Positions 34,966 through 42,304 of a DNA stretch of 64,000 nucleotides are shown one piece after another; the first letter of the stretch is position 1; each line of letters starts with the position of its first letter. Below the pieces are notes generated by a model that made no database searches, was not told where the DNA came from, and saw only the letters and a list, made by a program, of their open reading frames with translations. A program made the translations under genes and the position numbers. The stretch covers positions 1 through 64,000 of the forward strand of contig NZ_JABVEC010000012.1 of assembly GCF_014323705.1 (NCBI RefSeq). The letters are read 5' to 3'. This stretch comes from Actinomadura alba. GTDB lineage: Bacteria; Actinomycetota; Actinomycetes; Streptosporangiales; Streptosporangiaceae.

Positions 34966-35592
34966 TCAGCGCGCGGAGTGATCGGTGTCCAGGCCGGTGA
35001 TCAGGTCATCCAGGCCGGTCTTGATGCGGTCTACGTCCATCCCGCGGGCGCGGCGCTGGTACCTGAACAGGTTCGCGGCGAGCGGGGCCAGCAGCGCGTC
35101 CGCGAGGTAGTGGGCGTCCGTGCCGGGTCTCGCCTGAGAGATCAGCGTGGCCAGATGGGTGTGATAAACGGCGTACGCCCCATCGGCGAACCGCGCGTCG
35201 GGCGAGTCCATCTCGGCCATCACCAACAGCGTCGACTGCGCCTCGGTGCGGTCGACGAGGGCGTCGATGAAGGCCCGGATGCGCCGCAGCGGCTCGGCTC
35301 CCGGGCCGAGCGGCGGATCACCGTGGAGGAAGGTCTCCTGGAACTCTCGTTCGCGATCGTCGATCAGGGCGTAGAGCAGGCCGGCCCGGTCGCCGAACCG
35401 GCGGTAGACCGTGCCCACGCCGACGCCGGCCTCGCGGGCGACCTCGTCCATCGACAGGCTCTCGACACCGCGGGCGGCGACGATGCGCGACGCCGCCTCA
35501 AGGATCTTGCGGCGGTTCTGCGCGGCATCCGCTCGTTCTGCCGGGGGTCGGCCGACGACGGGCAGCTCGCGTCGGGCTCCCTGTTTGATCAC
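34966..35592 (-). CDS. TetR-family repressor
   Basis: About 208 residues from a GTG at 35592, which follows GGGAG at good spacing; an ATG at 35616 in the same frame has a weaker context. The helix-turn-helix MDEVAREAGVGVGTVYRRFG and the following ligand domain are typical. It is divergent from the SDR/SMR genes, and a perfect 10-bp-arm inverted repeat at 35663-35685 lies between them, so it probably represses both and is released by a substrate of the efflux pump or the dehydrogenase. Confidence 0.88.
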   Translation of the reverse strand: MIKQGARRELPVVGRPPAERADAAQNRRKILEAASRIVAARGVESLSMDEVAREAGVGVGTVYRRFGDRAGLLYALIDDREREFQETFLHGDPPLGPGAEPLRRIRAFIDALVDRTEAQSTLLVMAEMDSPDARFADGAYAVYHTHLATLISQARPGTDAHYLADALLAPLAANLFRYQRRARGMDVDRIKTGLDDLITGLDTDHSAR

Positions 35593-35662
35593 GAGGCTCC
35601 CTCTCCCTCGCGCCAAGGCTATCGGAACCTTCCTTCCAGCAGACGGACATATGCGGAACCGA

Positions 35663-35685
35663 CTCCGGTTATGTTATAACCGGAG
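35663..35685. promoter_or_regulatory. TetR operator
   Basis: CTCCGGTTAT, spacer GTT, ATAACCGGAG: a perfect 10-bp-arm inverted repeat in the divergent region, 33 bases before the SDR start. An AT-rich centre overlapping a likely -10 region fits repressor binding. Confidence 0.7.
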
Positions 35686-35717
35686 AAAGTTCCGCTTATT
35701 CGTGTGGAGGGCATGAC

Positions 35718-36458
35718 ATGACAGGACTCGAGGGCAGGGTGGCGCTGGTCACCGGCGGGAGCAGGGGCATCGGCGCAGCGATCGCCCTGCGCCTGGCACG
35801 TGACGGTGCCGACGTGGCGCTCACCTATGTGCGGGCGAAGGCCAGGGCCGAGGACGTGGTCGCCGAGATCCGTGCCGGCGGCCGGCGCGGGCTCGCGATC
35901 GAGGCCGACGCAGCGGACCCCGAGGCCGTCATCGGAGCCGTCGAGCGAACCGCCGCCGAACTCGGGCGGCTGGACATCCTGGTCAACAACGCCGGCATCT
36001 ACGAGCACGGCCCGTTCGAGGCCATGACGGTCGACCAGGTGGACCGTACGCTCGCGGTCCATGTCCGTGGCGCCTTCGTCGCCGCCCAGGCGGCGTCGCG
36101 GCGCATGGAACCGGGGGGACGCATCATCAACATCGGCAGCAGCCTCGCCGAGCGGGTCCCCTATCCGGGGGTGAGTCTCTACGCGATGAGCAAATCCGCA
36201 CTGACCGGGCTGACCAAGGGACTCGCGCGCGATCTCGGGCCACGTGGCATCACCGTCAACGTCGTCCAGCCCGGCTCGACCGACACCGAGATGAACCCGG
36301 CCGACTCCCCCGATGCCGAGGCCGAGATCGCCTTCAGCGCGGTGGGCCGCTACGGCAGAGCCGACGAGATCGCCGGCACCGTCGCCCATCTGGCGGGTGC
36401 CGGCGCCGGATTCATCACCGGCGCCTCGATCGCCGTCGACGGCGGATTCGCGGCCTGA
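35718..36458 (+). CDS. SDR-family oxidoreductase
   Basis: A 246-residue classical short-chain dehydrogenase: cofactor loop TGGSRGIG (13-20), NNAG (90-93), catalytic Ser in IGSSLAE, Tyr-x-x-x-Lys as YAMSK, and C-terminal TGASIAVDGG. Resembles FabG-like enzymes with NADPH preference (Arg after the loop). Start ATG 35718 after GGAGGGC. The SMR gene begins 5 bases after the stop, forming a two-gene operon under the divergent TetR protein; such trios often answer to reactive or toxic small molecules. Confidence 0.88.
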   Translation: MTGLEGRVALVTGGSRGIGAAIALRLARDGADVALTYVRAKARAEDVVAEIRAGGRRGLAIEADAADPEAVIGAVERTAAELGRLDILVNNAGIYEHGPFEAMTVDQVDRTLAVHVRGAFVAAQAASRRMEPGGRIINIGSSLAERVPYPGVSLYAMSKSALTGLTKGLARDLGPRGITVNVVQPGSTDTEMNPADSPDAEAEIAFSAVGRYGRADEIAGTVAHLAGAGAGFITGASIAVDGGFAA

Positions 36459-36463
36459 CGATC

Positions 36464-36781
36464 ATGGCGTGGATCCTCGTACTCATCGCCGCCCTGCTCG
36501 AGATCGTGTGGGCGCTCGCGCTGAAGGTCTCCGACGGCTTCACCAAGCCCTGGCCGAGCATCCTCGGCGTCACGACGGCGATACTGAGCTTCGTCCTGCT
36601 GTCGCTGGCCTTGCGCTCCCTGCCCGTGGGCACCGCCTACGCGATCTGGGTGGGCCTCGGCGCGCTCGGTGTCGCGCTCGCCGGGATCGTCGCTCTGGGC
36701 GAGAGCGCCTCGACGGTACGGCTCGCCTGCCTGACCCTGATCCTCATCGGCGTCGTCGGGCTGCGCGCGACCGAAGGCTGA
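36464..36781 (+). CDS. SMR-family multidrug efflux protein (SugE/QacE-like)
   Basis: A 105-residue membrane protein with four helices. The essential Glu in the first helix is present (LLEIVWALALK), with the SMR signature KPWPSIL, GTAYAIWVGLGALG and the C-terminal RLACLTLILIGVVGL. Works as an antiparallel dimer exchanging protons for cationic drugs or guanidinium. WALALK rather than WATALK at the first helix leans toward the SugE/Gdx branch, but the distinction is uncertain. Cotranscribed with the SDR gene. Confidence 0.85.
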   Translation: MAWILVLIAALLEIVWALALKVSDGFTKPWPSILGVTTAILSFVLLSLALRSLPVGTAYAIWVGLGALGVALAGIVALGESASTVRLACLTLILIGVVGLRATEG

Positions 36782-36788
36782 CGCCCAC

Positions 36789-36842
36789 CATGCCATGATC
36801 TTGCACTCGTTCGCCGGCGGCCGAGCGCTTGATCATGGCATG
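36789..36842. terminator. Convergent terminator with 12-bp perfect arms
   Basis: CATGCCATGATC (36789-36800) pairs perfectly with 36831-36842 across a 30-base loop, between the stops of the convergent SMR and pabC genes. Confidence 0.6.
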
Positions 36843-36864
36843 AGGTGGACGATCAAGGGATGGA

Positions 36865-37689
36865 TCAGGGATCGGTCACCTCGGCCGAACGGGCCGCGAA
36901 CGTCTCCATGGCCTTGCGGGTGACCGGTCCGGGCGCGTTCGACAGCACGACGTCGTCGATGGCCCCGATGGGCTGCACGTCCCGCGTCGTCGACACCAGG
37001 AACGCCTCGTCGGCGCGGTAGAAGTCGTCGAGAGGCAGGTTCTCCTCCTCGCCGCCGCACCACTCCAGAACGAGGGCCCGGGTGACGCCGGCCAGGCAAC
37101 CGGACGAGAGCGGCGGCGTGACGAGCCGCCCGTCCCTCACCAAGAAGACATTGCTCCCGGTGCCCTCGCACAGGTCACCGGCGAGGTTGCCGAAGATCGC
37201 CTCTCCCCCGTTGCGCTCCTTGGCGTAGGCGAGGGCAAGGGCGTTGTCGGCGTACGACGTCGTCTTCAGACCGGTCAGCGCGCCCCTCTCGTTGCGCGGC
37301 CAGGGCACGACGGTGACGTTGGCGGTGGCCGGGAACGGCTTCTGCTCGGCGGCGATGATGACCGCCGTCGCGCCCTCGGCGCCCCGGTCGGAGCCGAGCG
37401 GGCCGGGACCGCTGGTGTAGGTGATGCGCACCCGGCCGAGCGGCCACTGGGGCGCGGCTGTGAGGACGTCCAGCGTGCCCTGCCGCAGCGCCTCCTTGTC
37501 CGGCTCGGGCAGCCCGAGGCCGGCCGCCGAGCGGCCCAACCGCTCAAGGTGCCGGGTCAGAGCAAAGGGCTCGCCGTTCACCACCTTGATCGTTTCAAAC
37601 ACTCCGTCGCCGACGAGCATGCCGTGATCGAAGACCGACACCTGCGCGTCTTCGGGCGCGTGCAGTTCCCCGTTGAGCCAGACCTTCAC
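36865..37689 (-). CDS. pabC: Aminodeoxychorismate lyase (class IV aminotransferase)
   Basis: A 274-residue fold-type IV PLP enzyme: N-terminal VFDHGMLVGDGVFETIKV (about 19-36), catalytic Lys in GLKTTSYADNALAL, and EGTGSNVFLV. Releases pyruvate from 4-amino-4-deoxychorismate to give 4-aminobenzoate for folate. The start overlaps the pabB stop by 4 bases, which supports PabC over branched-chain or D-amino acid aminotransferase roles that share the fold. Confidence 0.85.
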   Translation of the reverse strand: MKVWLNGELHAPEDAQVSVFDHGMLVGDGVFETIKVVNGEPFALTRHLERLGRSAAGLGLPEPDKEALRQGTLDVLTAAPQWPLGRVRITYTSGPGPLGSDRGAEGATAVIIAAEQKPFPATANVTVVPWPRNERGALTGLKTTSYADNALALAYAKERNGGEAIFGNLAGDLCEGTGSNVFLVRDGRLVTPPLSSGCLAGVTRALVLEWCGGEEENLPLDDFYRADEAFLVSTTRDVQPIGAIDDVVLSNAPGPVTRKAMETFAARSAEVTDP

Positions 37690-38666
37690 TGTGCTGCAAC
37701 CTCCAATAGCCGAGCCGCCTTGAGCTCGGTCTCACGCCATTCGCGATGCGGATCGGAACCCCAGGTGATTCCCGCCCCGGTGCCGAACTTGAGCAGGCCC
37801 TCCTCCGCCCAGAACGTACGGATGCCCACCGCGAGGGCACCGCGCCGGGAATCCGCGTCCACCCAGCCGATAGCCCCACAGTACGGCCCACGCGGCATGG
37901 GTTCGAGTTCATCGAGCAGGGTGACTGCGCTCGACTTCGGCGCGCCGGTCACCGATCCGGGGGGAAAGGTCGCCTCGATCAGTTCCGGCCATCCCCGCCC
38001 GGGGGCGAGCCTGGCCCGTACCGTCGAAACCAGGTGCACCAGCCCGGGGTGCTCCTCGACCGCGCAGAGCTCGGGCACCGTCACCGAGCCGATCTCAGCC
38101 ACCCGGCCCAGGTCGTTGCGGACCAGATCGACGATCATGACGTTCTCCGCTTGGTCCTTGGGCAGCAGATCCTGCTCCGTCCGCCCGGTGCCCTTGATCG
38201 GCCGTGATTCGACGACGTCTCCGTCCCTGGACAGGTAAAGCTCCGGCGACGCACTGGCGACCCGCGCCCCGGGCACGTCTATGACGGCGGCGTACGGCGC
38301 GGGATTGCCCCGCGCCAGCCGGGCGCCGAGGCCGGCGATCTCGGCGCCGGCCGGCAATGGCGCGGTCAGGACGCGGCAGAGATTGGCCTGGTAGACGATG
38401 CCGTCCGCGATGGCGTCGCGGATCGCACGGACGCCGTCGACGTAGGCGGCCTCGTCCATCGACGTGGTCCAGTCCGTCGGGCCGGTCCATGGCGCCCATG
38501 GCAGCGGAGCCGGCCGTACGGTCTCGAAGCGCGCACAGGTGACCTTGCCCTCATAGGTGATCACCACGGCCCACCAGCCGCCCGAATCGAGCACGGCCAG
38601 ATCGCAGGTGACCTCGGCCAGGCCGGTGGCCAGGACTCCGCCGACATGGGCGAAAGCGTCGTGCAT
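37686..38666 (-). CDS. pabB: Aminodeoxychorismate synthase component I (chorismate-binding)
   Basis: A 326-residue chorismate-binding enzyme. Conserved signatures: YQANLCRV, ASASPELYLS, SRPIKGTGRT, IVDLVRNDLGRVAEIGSV, ATFPPGSVTGAPK and FGTGAGITWGSDP. It lacks most of the N-terminal domain of longer TrpE/PabB proteins, as in other short actinomycete PabB proteins. With a glutaminase partner elsewhere it aminates chorismate. Overlaps pabC by 4 bases; the ArsR-type gene upstream ends 21 bases before it on the same strand. Confidence 0.85.
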   Translation of the reverse strand: MHDAFAHVGGVLATGLAEVTCDLAVLDSGGWWAVVITYEGKVTCARFETVRPAPLPWAPWTGPTDWTTSMDEAAYVDGVRAIRDAIADGIVYQANLCRVLTAPLPAGAEIAGLGARLARGNPAPYAAVIDVPGARVASASPELYLSRDGDVVESRPIKGTGRTEQDLLPKDQAENVMIVDLVRNDLGRVAEIGSVTVPELCAVEEHPGLVHLVSTVRARLAPGRGWPELIEATFPPGSVTGAPKSSAVTLLDELEPMPRGPYCGAIGWVDADSRRGALAVGIRTFWAEEGLLKFGTGAGITWGSDPHREWRETELKAARLLEVAAQ

Positions 38667-38687
38667 GTCACCCAGTGTCGCGCGTGC

Positions 38688-39395
38688 TCAGGACGCTCTT
38701 GCCACCGGCTCGTCCAGCACGCAACCGAACGTCTCGCGCAGGCCCCGGCCGCCCTCAGCGGTCACGACGAGCGCCCGCGGCACCCGGCCTCGCTCCAGCC
38801 AGCGCAGTTCGATCAGCCGCGTGGTGATCGCCGCTCCCAGCGCGCCGCTGAGATGCGGGCGCCGCTCGGTCCAGTCCAGGCAGGGGCCGGCGAACCTGCG
38901 GCGGGCTCTGCGCAGGCCGGCGGTCTCGAGACCGAACCGGCTCAGCCGCTCCTCCCCCTCAGCCGTGAGATCGCAGGCGTCCGGATCGAAGAGCATGTTG
39001 TCGCACAGACCGGCGAACAGCTCCACCCCGGCCCGGCCGGCGAGGTGGTCGTAACACGTACGCGCCTGCCGCAGCGCCTCGGCCTGCCTGCTCTGGCGCA
39101 GGCTTCGCGGCTCGATCGGCGGGCTGATCTGGCTGAGTGCCTCGATGACCTGGGCCACGTCGGCGCTCGTCAGCTCGTAGTAGCGGTGGCGACCCTGCTT
39201 GATCACGGTGACGAGCCCCCCGTCGAGCAGCCTGGCGAGGTGCGCGCTCGCCGTCTGGGCGGTGACGCCGGCGACCTTGGCGAGTTCCCCGGCCGCCAGC
39301 GGAAGCCCGCCGAGCATCGCGGTCAGCATGGCCGCGCGAGTCCGGTCCGCGAGCAGGGCGGCGACCGGTGCGATGTCGGAGTCGTATGCGGACAT
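38688..39395 (-). CDS. ArsR-type winged-helix regulator with extended C-terminus
   Basis: A 235-residue protein starting at ATG 39395; a longer frame to 39893 runs antisense to the DinB gene and is rejected. Residues 10-90 are an ArsR winged helix (LAKVAGVTAQTASAHLARLL; IKQGRHRYYEL) without visible metal-binding Cys pairs. The C-terminal half has conserved Cys, His and Trp (YDHLAGRAGVELF; FAGPCLDWTERRPHLSGALG) seen in a larger class of ArsR proteins. Divergent from the DinB gene 42 bases away, which it probably controls. Confidence 0.82.
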   Translation of the reverse strand: MSAYDSDIAPVAALLADRTRAAMLTAMLGGLPLAAGELAKVAGVTAQTASAHLARLLDGGLVTVIKQGRHRYYELTSADVAQVIEALSQISPPIEPRSLRQSRQAEALRQARTCYDHLAGRAGVELFAGLCDNMLFDPDACDLTAEGEERLSRFGLETAGLRRARRRFAGPCLDWTERRPHLSGALGAAITTRLIELRWLERGRVPRALVVTAEGGRGLRETFGCVLDEPVARAS

Positions 39396-39437
39396 GCTTC
39401 GACGGTAGACGAACCATTGTTGTCCCAGCATCGAAGC

Positions 39438-39890
39438 ATGACATCGAACGAGAACCCCGGAGCAGCCGTGTCCGACTCCGTCCGCGAGTGCCTGGAGATC
39501 GCCTCGAGCTGGCTGGCCTGGGACGGTCGGCCACGGATCGGCGAGGGTGGGAGCCTGTGGACCCCGCACAAGGCCCTGCGCCGGATCACCGACCATCTGA
39601 TCGACCACCTGGCGGAGGTCGAGGCGCTTCTCGCCGGGGCACCCACGATCCCTGACGAATGGCACGGGCGGACGGTGACCTTCGACAGCGACTGGGCCCG
39701 CTTCACCGAGACCGACCTGGCCGAGACGAGACAACGGCAGACACGGCTGGGCCAGTGGCACGAGCTGCGGTACGCGGCCTGCCCAGCGGAATGGGACATC
39801 CCACGTACGCCCAGCTGGACGCTGCGCGAGATCGCCGACCACGTCTCCGGGGTGACCTGGTACGCCCGCCAGATGGGCAGGCTGACCTGA
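39438..39890 (+). CDS. DinB-like four-helix protein
   Basis: A 150-residue DinB/YfiT-type helical bundle. His residues in HLIDHLAEVEALL and in the C-terminal LREIADHVSGVTWYA are in positions used for metal binding in this fold. Members include bacillithiol or mycothiol transferases and many unknowns. Start ATG 39438; the long upstream extension in this frame is antisense to the regulator. Divergent from the ArsR-type gene, suggesting a small regulated detoxification pair. Confidence 0.72.
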   Translation: MTSNENPGAAVSDSVRECLEIASSWLAWDGRPRIGEGGSLWTPHKALRRITDHLIDHLAEVEALLAGAPTIPDEWHGRTVTFDSDWARFTETDLAETRQRQTRLGQWHELRYAACPAEWDIPRTPSWTLREIADHVSGVTWYARQMGRLT

Positions 39891-39984
39891 CACCCGCGTG
39901 GCCGGCTGGGCTAATCGGTTTGGGGAAACGGCCCGGATTGGCTATGGTTTTCTCCGTCGCCCCCGCTCGCCGGGTGGGGCGCAG

Positions 39985-40057
39985 GCGGACGTGGCTCAGC
40001 TGGTAGAGCATCACCTTGCCAAGGTGAGGGTCGCGGGTTCGAATCCCGTCGTCCGCT
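39985..40057 (+). tRNA. tRNA-Gly (anticodon GCC)
   Basis: Full cloverleaf: acceptor GCGGACG/CGTCCGC, anticodon loop TTGCCAA, T arm CGGG-TTCGAAT-CCCG. First of three clustered tRNA genes. Confidence 0.95.
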
Positions 40058-40087
40058 CGGAGAGGCCGAGCAGTGCGGCCTCGCGCT

Positions 40088-40158
40088 GGTGGAGTGGCCG
40101 AGAGGCGAGGCAACGGCCTGCAAAGCCGTGTACACGGGTTCAAATCCCGTCTCCACCT
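40088..40158 (+). tRNA. tRNA-Cys (anticodon GCA)
   Basis: Acceptor GGTGGAG/CTCCACC, anticodon loop CTGCAAA between ACGGC and GCCGT, T arm ACGGG-TTCAAAT-CCCGT. Confidence 0.95.
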
Positions 40159-40175
40159 CGACCGCTGTCAGTCTC

Positions 40176-40247
40176 GGGCGATTAGCTCAGTGGGAGAGCG
40201 CTACCTTGACACGGTAGAGGCCACTGGTTCAATCCCAGTATCGCCCA
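40176..40247 (+). tRNA. tRNA-Val (anticodon GAC), integration target
   Basis: Acceptor GGGCGAT/ATCGCCC, anticodon arm CTACC-TTGACAC-GGTAG, T arm CTGG-TTCAATC-CCAG. Its 3' two-thirds are duplicated at 59049-59095, marking it as the attachment site of the integrative element that starts here. Confidence 0.95.
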
Positions 40248-40248
40248 C
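40202..40248 (+). repeat. Left attachment site copy (attL)
   Basis: The 3' 46 bases of tRNA-Val(GAC) plus one base. The same 47 bases occur at 59049-59095 in the same orientation with one difference (C here, T there, in the variable loop). An integrase gene begins 64 bases to the right. Confidence 0.9.
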
Positions 40249-40265
40249 ACGTTTCCCCAGGTCAG

Positions 40266-40298
40266 AACCCGGCCCGCCATGAAGGGCGGCCGGGTTTT
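40266..40298. terminator. Terminator between tRNA-Val and integrase
   Basis: A near-perfect 13-bp stem (AACCCGGCC side at 40266, CCGGGTT side ending 40296) followed by TTTT. Serves the tRNA operon and possibly the convergent integrase. Confidence 0.65.
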
Positions 40299-40311
40299 GA
40301 TCGTTTGACCG

Positions 40312-41694
40312 TTATTTGACCGTGGCCGATGTCCCGACATCACGGAGTATCCGGATGCCGGCTCGGGTGCGGTGGAAGGCGGTCAGGGCGGTGTCGTCGG
40401 CGTCGGGCAGGGTGTGCAGGTAGCGTTCGGTGGCCCGCAGCCCGGCGTGGCCGAGGCGTTCTCTTACGGTCTGCAGGTCCGCTCCCCCGGCCAGCAGCCA
40501 GGAGGCGTGCGCGTGCCGCAGATCCCGTACCCGCACACGCCGTCCGATCCCAGCGGCCTGGACTGCGGGGTCCCAGATGCGCTGGCGGAACCAGTCGCGG
40601 GGGATGTGCCCGTCGGTGTCCAACCTCCGCCCGGCCCGCGGCTGGTCCTTGCCGGCTGCGCGGCGCACGGCCCGATAGCGGGCGTACGCGGCCCGGCACC
40701 ACGAGCAGCGGCAGCGGCCCATCGAATACCCGGACAGGGTTCCATGGCGGTACCGGCGCCCTGCCGCATTGGGAGCCGTGGCTCCGGCAGGATCGGGCAG
40801 CTCCAGCAACCGCCGCTCCGTCGGCCGCCGGGATTGGGGCGCTGTGAACAGCAGATCATCGCTACCGAGCCCACGTTCCGCGGCATAGGCTCTGATGCGG
40901 GCGACAAGAGTGCTGCTGAGTTTGATCCGGCGGAACTCCCGGCTCTTCGGATAGCCCTTGACCAGGAACCGCGCCCCGGACGGGTGGTAGCCCGGCCGCA
41001 GCTCCACGACCGTGCGCGCCACGGTGAGCATCCGCGTCACCGGATCGAGATCACCCAGGCGGAGCTCGGTCAGCTCGCCCCAGCGCAGCCCGCCTTCGAG
41101 GGCGGTCTCGGCCAGCAGCCGTGACTGCTCATCCGGCAACGCCTCAACGATTGCCTCGAACTCCGCCGGGCTCACGATGGTCAGCGGTTTGGCCACCACC
41201 GGAGGTACCGCCACCCCACGGCAGGGATGCAGGGCGATCACTTGATCGTTGAGCGCGGTAGTGAAAATCGAACTCAGCACCGTCTTGCACCGCTGCACCA
41301 TCATCGCTGACTTACCGGCATCGGTGAGCCGGCGCAGGAAGTCCCGCACGTGCGAGGGCAGGATCTCGATCATCCGGATCGCCCCGAACTCCGGCAACAG
41401 GTACTTCTCAATCACCGAGATGTAGCCCTGACGTGTGTTGGCCTCCATCCGATGATTGGCCAGCCACACTAGTGAGACGTAGCGAGCGAAGGGCTGCCGA
41501 CCACTGCGAAGATCAGCAAACCGCCCCTCCCCCGCACCGGCTTCCGCACGCCGCCACGCCCGGACGGCCTCTTTCCTCGTCGCGAACGTGCCCGCCGAGC
41601 GCTCCCGGCCGCGCACGTCCCAGAAATACGCGGTGTACCTCGGACTCCCGTCCTTACGCAACCGTGTTCGTACGTAACCCATGGTCACCATCAC
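40312..41694 (-). CDS. int: Tyrosine recombinase / element integrase
   Basis: A 460-residue integrase transcribed toward the attachment site. Catalytic residues: Arg in LEGGLRWGELTELR (about 207), LRHAHASWLL (Arg 393), His416 in RERLGHAG and Tyr425 in ATERYLHTLPD; the box-II His position is Arg (RVRDLRH). Between the catalytic halves is an insertion of about 55 residues with a Cys cluster (GRCRCSWCRAAYARYRAVRR), possibly metal-binding. It should integrate and excise the 18.9-kb element at tRNA-Val(GAC). ATG 41694 or 41682 may be the true start. No excisionase gene is evident next to it. Confidence 0.88.
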   Translation of the reverse strand: MMVTMGYVRTRLRKDGSPRYTAYFWDVRGRERSAGTFATRKEAVRAWRRAEAGAGEGRFADLRSGRQPFARYVSLVWLANHRMEANTRQGYISVIEKYLLPEFGAIRMIEILPSHVRDFLRRLTDAGKSAMMVQRCKTVLSSIFTTALNDQVIALHPCRGVAVPPVVAKPLTIVSPAEFEAIVEALPDEQSRLLAETALEGGLRWGELTELRLGDLDPVTRMLTVARTVVELRPGYHPSGARFLVKGYPKSREFRRIKLSSTLVARIRAYAAERGLGSDDLLFTAPQSRRPTERRLLELPDPAGATAPNAAGRRYRHGTLSGYSMGRCRCSWCRAAYARYRAVRRAAGKDQPRAGRRLDTDGHIPRDWFRQRIWDPAVQAAGIGRRVRVRDLRHAHASWLLAGGADLQTVRERLGHAGLRATERYLHTLPDADDTALTAFHRTRAGIRILRDVGTSATVK

Positions 41695-42302
41695 CTTGAT
41701 CGTTTGACCGTCACCTGACCGTCAACCATGTCTTCAGGCCAGGCCTTCATCACAATCAACGCAGGTCAACGGCCTGATCCACACCCACAGTGACTACGAT
41801 CCAGAAACCGAAGTTCAATCAGCAACCACTTACTTGGCCCACTCTGCAAAATGGCATGCGGATCTACGGGATCAGGGGTCCCGCCAGCCAGCGCAGGGAG
41901 CGCGGGACGGACGGGGCGGGCATCTCATTGTGACGACCACATGGCCACGTCAAACGGAGTATCCGTGAACCCAGGGAAAGCTCATTTACCAAATACAGTT
42001 GGTCTAATTTCCCCAGTAGGCGTGATCGTTTGATGAATTGGAACTTATTACGGGCCTTCGTGGCTTTGCCTCGACGGCCTGCCGACCGGGCAGCAGAACT
42101 AGGGGCAGGAACCGTGACGGCCAGTGTCCGTTTGAGGATCCTCAAGCGGACAAGCGCGATCCGGCGAGACTGTCGATGTCCGAACTCCTCTGCGCGTTTG
42201 TCCTGGGTTTATGGGGTTGGTTTGCAGAGAACTTCGGATCCTCCTGCTGTCCGTAGTCGTGTGCACTACGGTCACTCTTCGTCCGTACTCGTGTGCGCAA
42301 CG
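41695..42302. other. Junction region between integrase and Tni transposon
   Basis: No convincing gene. It holds a 28-bp near-perfect palindrome at 42125-42152 (one mismatch per arm, centre GGATCC) and the transposon end repeats at 42250-42304. The integrase promoter should lie near 41700-41800. Confidence 0.45.
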
Positions 42303-42304
42303 GT
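42250..42304. repeat. Transposon left-end repeats (TniA-binding type)
   Basis: Two direct 23-bp repeats at 42250-42272 and 42282-42304 differ at only three positions (core CGTGTGC; both begin TCCGTA and end ACGGT). The first is preceded by TG, giving a TGTCC terminus typical of Tn5053/Tn7-type ends. I could not find the matching right end. Confidence 0.6.
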
